A stretch of DNA of 64,000 nt from Hetaerina americana (lineage: Eukaryota; Arthropoda; Insecta; Odonata; Calopterygidae), in contig JAKTNV010000419.1 in NCBI GenBank assembly GCA_022747635.1, positions 91,820-155,819 on the forward strand, in the 5' to 3' direction. The translations under genes were made by a program, and so were the position numbers. Of the stretch, positions 48,801 through 61,600 are shown piece by piece (position 1 is the first letter of the stretch; each line of letters opens with the position of its first letter). The notes under the pieces are model-generated. The model was not told the origin of the DNA and did not search any database. It saw only the letters and a program-made list of their open reading frames with translations.

Positions 48801-51800
48801 TGTTTGAATTGTGTCGAGTGAGAATTTCACCTAGAACCCAAAGGGGGGGGTATTGGCACTTTTCATGGAGAAATGTGAAAAATTAAAATTTTTCAAAAAT
48901 GAAATAAATGCCTTCTATACACGTCAAACATTCACTCTATAATGGAAGATTGTTGTTTTTCGCAATATTTTTTGAAATTTGGGCTCTTTTACTAACATTA
49001 ACACTTGCGCTGAGGCATCTTTTATGCTCATTTCTTGTCTTTAATGATTAACTCTGGGTTTTATTTTGTTTATTTGATGAAAATGAACAACAATACACAC
49101 CATGGAAACATTTTTGTTTGAATTGTGTCGAGTGAGAATTTCACCTAGAACCCAAAGGGGGGGTATTGGCACTTTTCATGGAGAAATGTGAAAAATTAAA
49201 ATTTTTCAAAAATGAAATAAATGCCTTCTATACACGTCAAACATTCACTCTATAATGGAAGATTGTGTTTTTTTCGCAATATTTTTTGAAATTTGGGCCC
49301 TTTTACTAACATTAACACTTGCGCCGAGGTATCTTTTAAGCTCATTTCTTGTCTTTAATGATTTATTCCGGGTTTTATTTTGTTTATTTGATGAAAATGA
49401 ACAACAATACACACCATGGAAACATTTTTGTTTGATTGGAACGAGTGAGATTTTCACCTAGAACCCAAAGGGGGGGTATTGGCACTTTTCATGGAAAAAT
49501 GTGAAAAATTAAAATTTCTAAAAATGAAATAAATGCCTTCTATACACCTCAAACATTCACTCTATAATGGAAGATTGTTGTTTTTCGCAATATTTTTTGA
49601 AATTTGGGCTCTTTTACTAACATTAACACTTGCGCTGAGGCATCTTTTATGCTCATTTCTTGTCTTTAATGATATATTCTGGGTTTTATTTTGTTTATTT
49701 GATGAAAATGAACAACAAGACACACCATGGGAACATTTTTGTTTGATTTGTGTCGAGGGTGATTTTCGTGTAGAACCCAAAGGGGGGGTATTGGCACTTT
49801 TCATGGAAAAATGTGAAAAATTAAAATTTCTAAAAATGAAATAAATGCCTTGTATACACCTCAAACATTCATTCTATAATGGAAGATTGTTTTTTTTCGC
49901 AATATTTTTTGAAATTTGGGCTCTTTTACTAACATTAACGCTTGCGCTGAGGCATCTTTTATGCTCATTTCCTGTCTTTAATGATTAACTCTGGGTTTTA
50001 TTTTGTTTATTTGATGAAAATGAACAACAATACACACCATGGAATCATTTTTGTTTGATTTGTGTCGAGTGAGAATTTCACCTAGAACCCAAAGGGGGGG
50101 TATTGGCACTTTTCATGGAAAAATGTGAAAAATTAAAATTTCTAAAAATGAAATAAATGCCTTGTATACACCTCAAAGATTCATTCTATAATGGAAGATT
50201 GTTGTTTTTCGCAATATTTTTTGAAATTTGGGCTCTTTTACTAACATTAACGCTTGCGCTGAGGCATCTTTTATGCTCATTTTCTGTCTTTAATGATTAA
50301 CTCTGGGTTTTATTTTGTTTATTTGATGAAAATGAACAACAATACACACCATGGAAACATTTTTGTTTGATTTGTGTCGAGTGAGAATTTCACCTAGAAC
50401 CCAAAGGGGGGGGTATTGGCACTTTTCATGGAGAAATGTGAAAAATTAAAATTTTTCAAAAATGAAATAAATGCCTTCTATACACGTCAAACATTCACTC
50501 TTTAATGGGAGATTGTTGTTTTTCGCAATATATTTGAAATTTGGGCTCATTTACTAACATTAACACTTGCGCTGAGGCATCTTTTATGCTCATTTCTTGT
50601 CTTTAATGATATATTCTGGGTTTTATTTTGTTTATTTTATGAAAATGAACAAGAAGACACACCATGGAAACATTTTTGTTTGATTTGTGTCGAGGGTGAT
50701 TTTCGTGTAGAACCCAAAGGGGGGGGTATTGGCACTTTTCATGGAAAAATGTGAAAAATTAAAATTTCTAAAAATGAAATAAATGCCTTGTATGCACCTC
50801 AAACATTCACTCTATAATGGAAGATTGTTGTTTTTCGCAAAATTTTTTAAATTTGGGCTCTTTCACTAACATTAACACTTGCGCTGAGGCATCTTTTATG
50901 CTCATTTCTTGTCTTTAATGATTAACTCTGGGTTTTATTTTGTTTATTTGATGAAAATGAACAACAATACACACCATGGAAACATTTTTGTTTGAATTGT
51001 GTCGAGTGAGAATTTCACCTAGAACCCAAAGGGGGGGGTATTGGCACTTTTCATGGAGAAATGTGAAAAATTAAAATTTTTGAAAAATGAAATAAATGCC
51101 TTCTATACACGTCAAACATTCACTCTATAATGGAAGATTGTTGTTTTTCGCAATATTTTTTGAAATTTGGGCTCTTTTACTAACATTAACACTTGCGCTG
51201 AGGCATCTTTTATGCTCATTTCTTGTCTTTAATGATTAAATCTGGGTTTTATTTTGTTTATTTGATGAAAATGAACAACAATACACACCATGGAAACATT
51301 TTTGTTTGAATTGTGTCGAGTGAGAATTTCACCTAGAACCCAAAGGGGGGGTATTGGCACTTTTCATGGAGAAATGTGAAAAATTAAAATTTTTCAAAAA
51401 TGAAATAAATGCCTTCTATACACGTCAAACATTCACTCTATAATGGAAGATTGTTGTTTTTCGCAATATTTTTTGAAATTTGGGCCCTTTAACTAACATT
51501 AACACTTGCGCCGAGGTATCTTTTAAGCTCATTTCTTGTCTTTATGATTTATTCCGGGTTTTATTTTGTTTATTTGATGAAAATGAACAACAATACACAC
51601 CATGGAAACATTTTGTTTGATTGGTACGAGTGAGATTTTCACTAGAACCCAAAGGGGGGGGGTATTGGCACTTTTCATGGAAAAATGTGAAAAATTAAAA
51701 TTTCTAAAAATGAAATAAATGCCTTCTATACACCTCAAACATTCACTCTATAATGGAAGATTGTTGTTTTCGCAATATTTTTGAAATTTGGGCTCTTTTA

Positions 51801-52430
51801 CTAACATTAACACTTGCGCTGAGGCATCTTTTATGCTCATTCTTGTCTTTAATGATATATTCTGGGTTTTATTTTGTTTATTTGATGAAAATGAACAACA
51901 AGACACACCATGGGAACATTTTTGTTTGATTTGTGTCGAGGGTGATTTTCGTGTAGAACCCAAAGGGGGGGGTATTGGCACTTTTCATGGAAAAATGTGA
52001 AAAATTAAAATTTCTAAAAATGAAATAAATGCCTTCTATACACCTCAAACATTCATTCTATAATGGAAGATTGTTGTTTTTCGCAATATTTTTTGAAATT
52101 TGGGCTCTTTACTAACATTAACGCTTGCGCTGAGGCATCTTTTATGCTCATTTCCTGTCTTTAATGATTAACTCTGGGTTTTATTTTGTTTATTTGATGA
52201 AAATGAACAACAATACACACCATGGAAACATTTTTGTTTGATTTGTGTCGAGTGAGAATTTCACCTAGAACCCAAAGGGGGGGTATTGGCACTTTTCATG
52301 GAAAAATGTGAAAAATTAAAATTTCTAAAAATGAAATAAATGCCTTGTATACACCTCAAAGATTCATTCTATAATGGAAGATTGTTGTTTTTCGCAATAT
52401 TTTTGAAATTTGGGCTCTTTTACTAACATT
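45605..52430 (+). repeat. Segmental duplication of about 7.16 kb, right copy (empty site)
   Basis: This is the tandem partner of 37587-45270, with private variants in the same order. It lacks the 840-bp insert; the equivalent site at 52336-52346 is intact. Between about 51541 and 52400 this copy shows at least seven one-base losses relative to the left copy, mostly in homopolymers. The left boundary lies inside the monomer starting at 45492. Confidence 0.85.
52336..52346 (+). other. Empty insertion site in the paralogous copy
   Basis: A single ATAAATGCCTT at the start of the 52340 monomer corresponds to the two copies flanking the 44335-45174 insert. The sequence following it (GTATACACCTCAAAGATTC) is the same as at 45186 onward. 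It represents the pre-insertion state. Confidence 0.8.
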
Positions 52431-52652
52431 AACGCTTGCGCTGAGGCATCTTTTATGCTCATTTTCTGTCTTTAATGATTAACTCTGGGTTTTATTTTGT
52501 TTATTTGATGAAAATGAACAACAATACACACCATGGAAACATTTTTGTTTGATTTGTGTCGAGTGAGAATTTCACCTAGAACCCAAAGGGGGGGGTATTG
52601 GCACTTTTCATGGAGAAATGTGAAAAATTAAAATTTTTCAAAAATGAAATAA

Positions 52653-55600
52653 ATGCCTTCTATACACGTCAAACATTCACTCTTTAATGGGAGATTGTTG
52701 TTTTTCGCAATATTTTTTGAAATTTGGGCTCTTTTACTAACATTAACACTTGCGCTGAGGCATCTTTTAAGCTCATTTCTTGTCTTTAATGATTTATTCT
52801 GGGTTTTATTTTGTTTATTTGATGAAAATGAACAACAATACACACCATGGAAACATTTTTGTTTGATTTGTGTCGAGTGAGATTTTCACCTAGAACCCAA
52901 AGGGGGGGGTATTGGCACTTTTCATGGAAAAATGTGAAAAATTAAAATTTCTAAAAATGAAATAAATGCCATGTATACACCTCAAAGATTCACTCTATAA
53001 TGGAAGATTGTTGTTTTTCGCAATATTTTTTGAAATTTGGGCTCTTTTACTAACATTAACGCTTGCGCTGAGGCATCTTTTATGCTCATTTCCTGTCTTT
53101 AATGATTAACTCTGGGTTTTATTTTGTTTATTTGATGAATATGAACAACAATACACACCATGGAAACATTTTTGTTTGATTTGTGTCGAGTGAGAATTTC
53201 GCCTAGAACCCAAAGGGGGGGGTATTGGCACTTTTCATGGAATAATGTGAAAAATTAAATTTTTCTAAAAATGAAATAAATGCCTTCTATTCACCTCAAA
53301 CATTCACTCTATAATGGAAGATTGTTGTTTTTCGCAATATTTTTTGAAATTTCGGCTCTTTTACTAAGCGCTGAGGCATCTTTTATGCTCATTTCCTGTC
53401 TTTAATGATTAACTCTGGGTTTTATTTTGTTTATTTGATGAAAATGAACAACAATACACACCATGGAAACATTTTTGTTTGATTGGTACGAGTGAGATTT
53501 TCACCTAGAACCCAAAGGGGGGGGGTATTGGCACTTTTCATGGAAAAATGTGAAAAATTAAAATTTCTAAAAATGAAATAAATGCCTTCTATACACCTCA
53601 AACATTCACTCTATAATGGAAGATTGTTGTTTTTCGCAATATTTTTTGAAATTTGGGCTCTTTTACTAACATTAACACTTGCGCTGAGGCATCTTTTATG
53701 CTCATTTCTTGTCTTTAATGATTTATTCTGGGTTTTATTTTGTTTATTTGATGAAAATGAACAACAAGACACACCATGGAAACATTTTTGTTTGATTTGT
53801 GTCGAGGGTGATTTTCGTGTAGAACCCAAAGGGGGGGGTATTGGCACTTTTCATGGAAAAATGTGAAAAATTAAAATTTCTAAAAATGAAATAAATGCCT
53901 TCTATACACCTCAAAGATTCACTCTATAATGGAAGATTGTTGTTTTTCGCAATATTTTTTGAAATTTGGGCTCTTTTACTAACATTAACACTTGCGCTGA
54001 GGCGTCTTTTAAGCTCATTTTCTGTCTTTAATGATTAACTCTGGGTTTTATTTTGTTTATTTGATGAAAATGAACAACAATACACACCATGGAAACATTT
54101 TTGTTTGATTTGTGTCGAGTGAGAATTTCACCTAGAACCCAAAGGGGGGGGGTATTGGCACTTTTCATGGAGAAATGTGAAAAATTAAAATTTTTCAAAA
54201 ATGAAATAAATGCCTTCTATACACGTCAAACATTCACTCTTTAATGGGAGATTGTTGTTTTTCGCAATATTTTTTGAAATTTGGGCTCTTTTACTAACAT
54301 TAACACTTGCGCTGAGGCATCTTTTAAGCTCATTTCTTGTCTTAAATGATTTATTCTGGGTTTTATTTTGTTTATTTGATGAAAATGAACAACAATACAC
54401 ACCATGGAAACATTTTTGTTTGATTGGTACGAGTGAGATTTTCACCTAGAACCCAAAGGGGGGGGTATTGGCACTTTTCATGGAAAAATGTGAAAAATTA
54501 AAATTTCTAAAAATGAAATAAATGCCTTGTATACACCTCAAACATTCACTCTATAATGGAAGATTGTTGTTTTTCGCAATATTTTTTGAAATTTGGGCTA
54601 TTTTACTAACATTAACACATGCGCTGAGGCATCTTTTATGCTCATTTCTTGTCTTTAATGATTTATTCTGGGTTTTATTTTGTTTGTTTGATGAAATAAA
54701 ACAAAAATACACACCATGGAAACATTTTTGTTTGATTTGTGTCGAGTGAGAATTTCACCTAGAACCTAAAGGGGGGGGTATTGGCACTTTTCATGGAAAA
54801 ATGTGAAAAATTAAAATTTCTAAAAATGAAATAAATGCCTTCTATACACCTCAAACATTCACTCTATAATGGAAGATTGTTGTTTTTCGCAATATTTTTT
54901 GAAATTTGGGCTCTTTTACTAACATTAACACTTGCGCTGAGTCATCTTTTATGCTCATTTCCTGTCTTTAATGATTTATTCTGGGTTTTATTTTGTTTAT
55001 TTGATGAAAATGAACAACAATACACACCATGGAAACATTTTTGTTTGATTTATGTCGAGTGAGATTTTCATGTAGAACCCAAAGGGGGGGGTATTGGCAC
55101 TTTTCATGGAAAAATGTGAAAAATTAAAATTTCTAAAAATGAAATAAATGCCTTCTATACACCTCAAACATTCACTCTATAATGGAAGATTGTTGTTTTT
55201 CGCAATATTTTTTGAAATTTGGGCTCTTTTACTAACATTAACACTTGCGCTGAGGCATCTTTTATACTCATTTCTTGTCTTTAATGATTAACTCTGGGTT
55301 TTATTTTGTTTATTTGATGAAAATGAACAACAATACACACCATGGAAACATTTTTGTTTAATTTGTGTCGAGTGAGAATTTCACCTAGAAACCAAAGGGG
55401 GGGGGGTATTGGCACTTTTCATGGAAAAATGTGAAAAAATAAAATTTCTAAAAATGAAATAAATGCCTTGTATACATTTCAAACATTCACTCTATAATTG
55501 AAGATTGTTGTTTTTCGCAATATTTTTTGAAATTTGGGCTCTTTTACTAACATTAACACTTGCGCTGAGGCATCTTTTATGCTCATTTCTTGTCTTTAAT

Positions 55601-58600
55601 GATATATTCTGGGTTTTATTTTGTTTATTTGATGAAAATGAACAACAAGACACACCATGGGAACATTTTTGTTTGATTTGTGTCGAGGGTGATTTTCGTG
55701 TAGAACCCAAAGGGGGGGGGGTATTGGCACTTTTCATGGAAAAATGTGAAAAATTAAAATTTCTAAAAATGAAATAAATGCCTTCTATACACCTCAAACA
55801 TTCATTCTATAATGGAAGATTGTTGTTTTTCGCAATATTTTTGAAATTTGGGCTCTTTTACTAACATTAACGCTTGCGCTGAGGCATCTTTTATGCTCAT
55901 TTCCTGTCTTTAATGATTAACTCTGGGTTTTATTTTGTTTATTTGATGAAAATGAACAACAATACACACCATGGAAACATTTTTGTTTGATTTGTGTCGA
56001 GTGAGAATTTCACCTAGAACCCAAAGGGGGGGTATTGGCACTTTTCATGGAAAAATGTGAAAAATTAAAATTTCTAAAAATGAAATAAATGCCTTGTATA
56101 CACCTCAAAGATTCATTCTATAATGGAAGATTGTTGTTTTTCGCAATATTTTTTGAAATTTGGGCTCTTTTACTAACATTAACGCTTGCGCTGAGGCATC
56201 TTTTATGCTCATTTCTGTCTTTAATGATTAACTCTGGGTTTTATTTTGTTTATTTGATGAAAATGAACAACAATACACACCATGGAAACATTTTTGTTTG
56301 ATTTGTGTCGAGTGAGAATTTCACCTAGAACCCAAAGGGGGGGGTATTGGCACTTTTCATGGAGAAATGTGAAAAATTAAAATTTTTCAAAATGAAATAA
56401 ATGCCTTCTATACACGTCAAACATTCACTCTTTAATGGGAGATTGTTGTTTTTCGCAATATTTTTTGAAATTTGGGCTCTTTTACTAACATTAACACTTG
56501 CGCTGAGGCATCTTTTAAGCTCATTTCTTGTCTTTAATGATTTATTCTGGGTTTTATTTTGTTTATTTGATGAAAATGAACAACAATACACACCATGGAA
56601 ACATTTTTGTTTGATTTGTGTCGAGTGAGATTTTCACCTAGAACCCAAAGGGGGGGGTATTGGCACTTTTCATGGAAAAATGTGAAAAATTAAAATTTCT
56701 AAAAATGAAATAAATGCCATGTATACACCTCAAAGATTCACTCTATAATGGAAGATTGTTGTTTTTCGCAATATTTTTTGAAATTTGGGCTCTTTTACTA
56801 ACATTAACGCTTGCGCTGAGGCATCTTTTATGCTCATTTCCTGTCTTTAATGATTAACTCTGGGTTTTATTTTGTTTATTTGATGAAAATGAACAACAAT
56901 ACACAACATGGAAACATTTTTGTTTGATTTGTGTCGAGTGAGAATTTCGCCTAGAACCCAAAGGGGGGGGTATTGGCACTTTTCATGGAATAATGTGAAA
57001 AATTAAATTTTTCTAAAAATGAAATAAATGCCTTCTATTCACCTCAAACATTCACTCTATAATGGAAGATTGTTGTTTTTCGCAATATTTTTTGAAATTT
57101 CGGCTCTTTTACTAAGCGCTGAGGCATCTTTTATGCTCATTTCCTGTCTTTAATGATTAACTCTGGGTTTTATTTTGTTATTTGATGAAAATGAACAACA
57201 ATACACACCATGGAAACATTTTTGTTTGATTGGTACGAGTGAGATTTTCACCTAGAACCCAAAGGGGGGGGGGGGGTATTGGCACTTTTCATGGAAAAAT
57301 GTGAAAAATTAAAATTTCTAAAAATGAAATAAATGCCTTCTATACACCTCAAACATTCACTCTATAATGGAAGATTGTTGTTTTTCGCAATATTTTTTGA
57401 AATTTGGGCTCTTTTACTAACATTAACACTTGCGCTGAGGCGTCTTTTAAGCTCATTTTCTGTCTTTAATGATTAACTCTGGGTTTTATTTTGTTTATTT
57501 GATGAAAATGAACAACAATACACACCATGGAAACATTTTTGTTTGATTTGTGTTAGTGAGAATTTCACCTAGAACCTAAAGGGGGGGGGTATTGGCACTT
57601 TTCATGGAGAAATGTGAAAATTAAAATTTTTCAAAAATGAAATAAATGCCTTCTATACACCTCAAACATTCACTCTTTAATGGGAGATTGTTGTTTTTCG
57701 CAATATTTTTTGAAATTTGGGCTCTTTTACTAACATTAACACTTGCGCTGAGGCATCTTTTAAGCTCATTTCTTGTCTTAAATGATTTATTCTGGGTTTA
57801 ATTTTGTTTATTTATGAAAATGAACAACAATACACACCATGGAAACATTTTTGTTTAATTGGTACGAGTGAGATTTTCACCTAGAACCCAAAGGGGGGGT
57901 ATTGGCACTTTTCATGGAAAAATGTGAAAAATTAAAATTTCTAAAAATGAAATAAATGCCTTGTATACACCTCAAACATTCACTCTATACTGGAAGATTG
58001 TTGTTTTTCGCAATATTTTTTGAAATTTGGGCTATTTTACTAACATTAACACATGCGCTGAGGCATCTTTTATGCTCATTTCTTGTCTTTAATGATTTAT
58101 TCTGGGTTTTATTTTGTTTGTTTGATGAAATAAAACAAAAATACACACCATGGAAACATTTTTGTTTGATTTGTGTCGAGTGAGAATTTCACCTAGAACC
58201 TAAAGGGGGGGGTATTGGCACTTTTCATGGAAAAATGTGAAAAATTAAAATTTCTAAAAATGAAATAAATGCCTTCTATACACCTCAAACATTCACTCTA
58301 TAATGGAAGATTGTTGTTTTTCGCAATATTTTTTGAAATTTGGGCTCTTTTACTAACATTAAAACTTGCGCTGAGGCATCTTTTATGCTCATTTCCTGTC
58401 TTTAATGATTTATTCTGGGTTTTATTTTGTTTATTTGATGAAAATGAACAACAATACACACCATGGAAACATTTTTGTTTGATTTATGTCGAGTGAGATT
58501 TTCATGTAGAACCCAAAGGGGGGGGTATTGGCACTTTTCATGGAAAAATGTGAAAAATTAAAATTTCTAAAAATGAAATAAATGCCTTCTATACACCTCA

Positions 58601-61600
58601 AACATTCACTCTATAATGGAAGATTGTTGTTTTTCGCAATATTTTTTGAAATTTGGGCTCTTTTACTAACATTAACACTTACGCTGAGGCATCTTTTATA
58701 CTCATTTCTTGTCTTTAATGATTAACTCTGGGTTTTATTTTGTTTATTTGATGAAAATGAACAACAATACACACCATGGAAACATTTTTGTTTAATTTGT
58801 GTCGAGTGAGAATTTCACCTAGAACCCAAAGGGGGGGGTATTGGCACTTTTCATGGAAAAATGTGAAAAAATAAAATTTCTAAAAATGAAATAAATGCCT
58901 TGTATACATTTCAAACATTCACTCTATAATTGAAGATTGTTGTTTTTCGCAATATTTTTTGAAATTTGGGCTCTTTCACTAACATTAACACTTGCGCTGA
59001 GGCATCTTTTATACTCATTTCCTGTCTTTAATGATTTATTCTGGGTTTTATTTGTTTATTTGATGAAAATGAACAACAATACACACCATGGAAACATTTT
59101 TGTTTGATTTGTGTCGAGTGAGAATTTCACCTAGAACCCAAAGGGGGGGTATTGGCACTTTTCATGGAAAAATGTGAAAAATTAAAATTTCTAAAAATGA
59201 AATAAATGCCTTGTATACACCTCAAAGATTCACTCTATAATGGAAGATTGTTGTTTTTCGCAATATTTTTTGAAATTTGGGCTCTTTTACTAACATTAAC
59301 GCTTGCGCTGAGGCATCTTTTATGCTCATTTCCTGTCTTAATGATTTACTCTGGGTTTTATTTTGTTTATTTGATGAAAATGAACAACAATACACACCAT
59401 GGAAACATTTTTGTTTGATTTGTGTCGAGTGAGAATTTCACCTAGAACCCAAAGGGGGGGTATTGGCACTTTTCATGGAAAAATGTGAAAAATTAAAATT
59501 TCTAAAAATGAAATAAATGCCTTGTATACACCTCAAAGATTCACTCTATAATGGAAGATTGTTGTTTTTCGCAATATTTTTTGAAATTTGGGCTCTTTTA
59601 CTAACATTAACGCTTGCGCTGAGGCATCTTTTATGCTCATTTTCTGTCTTTAATGATTAACTCTGGGTTTTATTTTGTTTATTTGATGAAAATGAACAAC
59701 AATACACACCATGGAAACATTTTTGTTTGATTTGTGTCGAGTGAGAATTTCACCTAGAACCCAAAGGGGGGGGTATTGGCACTTTTCATGGAGAAATGTG
59801 AAAAATTAAAATTTTTCAAAAATGAAATAAATGCCTTCTATACACGTCAAACATTCACTCTTTAATGGGAGATTGTTGTTTTTCGCAATATTTTTTGAAA
59901 TTTGGACTCTTTTACTAACATTAACACTTGCGCTGAGGCATCTTTTAAGCTCATTTCTTGTCTTTAATGATTTATTCTGGGTTTTATTTTGTTTATTTGA
60001 TGAAAATGAACAACAATACACACCATGGAAACATTTTTGTTTGATTTGTGTCGAGTGAGATTTTCACCTAGAACCCAAAGGGGGGGGTATTGGCACTTTT
60101 CATGGAATAATGTGAAAAATTAAAATTTCTAAAAATGAAATAAATGCCTTCTATTCACCTCAAACATTCACTCTATAATGGAAGATTGTTGTTTTTCGCA
60201 ATATTTTTTGAAATTTCGGCTCTTTTACTAAGCGCTGAGGCATCTTTTATGCTCATTTCCTGTCTTTAATGATTAACTCTGGGTTTTATTTTGTTTATTT
60301 GATGAAAATGAACAACAATACACACCATGGAAACATTTTTGTTTGATTGGTACGAGTGAGATTTTCACCTAGAACCCAAAGGGGGGAGGGTATTGCCACT
60401 TTTCATGGAAAAATGTGAAAAATTAAGATTTCTAAAAATGAAATAAATGCCTTCTATACACCTCAAACATTCACTCTATAATGGAAAATTGTTGTTTTTC
60501 GCAATATTTTTTGAAATTTGGGCTCTTTTACTAACATTAACACTTGCGCTGAGGCATCTTTTATGCTCATTTCTTGTCTTTAATGATTTATTCTGGGTTT
60601 ATTTTGTTTATTTGATGAAAATGAACAACAAGACACACCATGGAAACATTTTTGTTTGATTTGTGTCGAGGGAGATTTTCGTGTAGACCCAAAGGGGGGG
60701 GGTATTGGCACTTTTCATGGAAAAATGTGAAAAATTAAAATTTCTAAAAATGAAATAAATGCCTTCTATACACCTCAAAGATTCACTCTATAATGGAAGA
60801 TTGTTGTTTTTTCGCAATATTTTTTGAAATTTGGGCTCTTTTACTAACATTAACACTTGCGCTGAGGCGTCTTTTAAGCTCATTTTCTGTCTTTAATGAT
60901 TAACTCTGGGTTTTATTTTGTTTATTTGATGAAAATGAACAACAATACACACCATGGAAACATTTTTGTTTGATTTGTGTCGAGTGAGAATTTCACCTAG
61001 AACCCAAAGGGGGGGGTATTGGCACTTTTCATGGAGAAATGTGAAAAATTAAAATTTTTCAAAAATGAAATAAATGCCTTCTATACACGTCAAACATTCA
61101 CTCTTTAATGGGAGATTGTTGTTTTTCGCAATATTTTTTGAAATTTGGGCTCTTTTACTAACATTAACACTTGCGCTGAGGCATCTTTTAAGCTCATTTC
61201 TTGTCTTAAATGATTTATTCTGGGTTTTATTTTGTTTATTTGATGAAAATGAACAAAAATACACACCATGGAAACATTTTTGTTTGATTGGTACGAGTGA
61301 GATTTTCACCTAGAACCCAAAGGGGGGGGTATTGGCACTTTTCATGGAAAAATGTGAAAAATTAAAATTTCTAAAAATGAAATAAATGCCTTCTATACAC
61401 CTCAAACATTCACTCTATAATGGAAGATTGTTGTTTTTCGCAATATTTTTTGAAATTTGGGCTCTTTTACTAACATTAACACTTGCGCTGAGGCATCTTT
61501 TATGCTCATTTCTTGTCTTTAATGATTAACTCTGGGTTTTATTTGTTTATTTGATGAAAATGAACAACAATACACACCATGGAAACATTTTTGTTTAATT

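Noticed and set aside
53628..53646. CENP-B-box-like motif (TTTCGCAATATT)
   Set aside because: Only the TTCG and the central A of the vertebrate CENP-B box fit; the required CGGG half is absent. No centromere-protein site is claimed.
53831..53838. G-quadruplex
   Set aside because: There is one G-run per 313 bp, so the four closely spaced runs needed for an intramolecular quadruplex are missing.
53582..53866. A recurrent open frame of about 75-104 codons (starting MPSIHLKHSLYNGRLLFF) in dozens of monomers on the plus strand
   Set aside because: It is the satellite monomer read in one frame. About half of the monomers have a stop midway (the TTAACTC class), the deleted class shifts the frame, and differences include many amino-acid changes. 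No start context, splice signal or conserved domain is evident. Expression data or a Ka/Ks test below 1 would be needed to reconsider.
53582..53894. The 313-bp monomer as an ancient dimer of two half-length repeats
   Set aside because: Comparing the two halves by eye shows no consistent similarity beyond shared AT-rich words.
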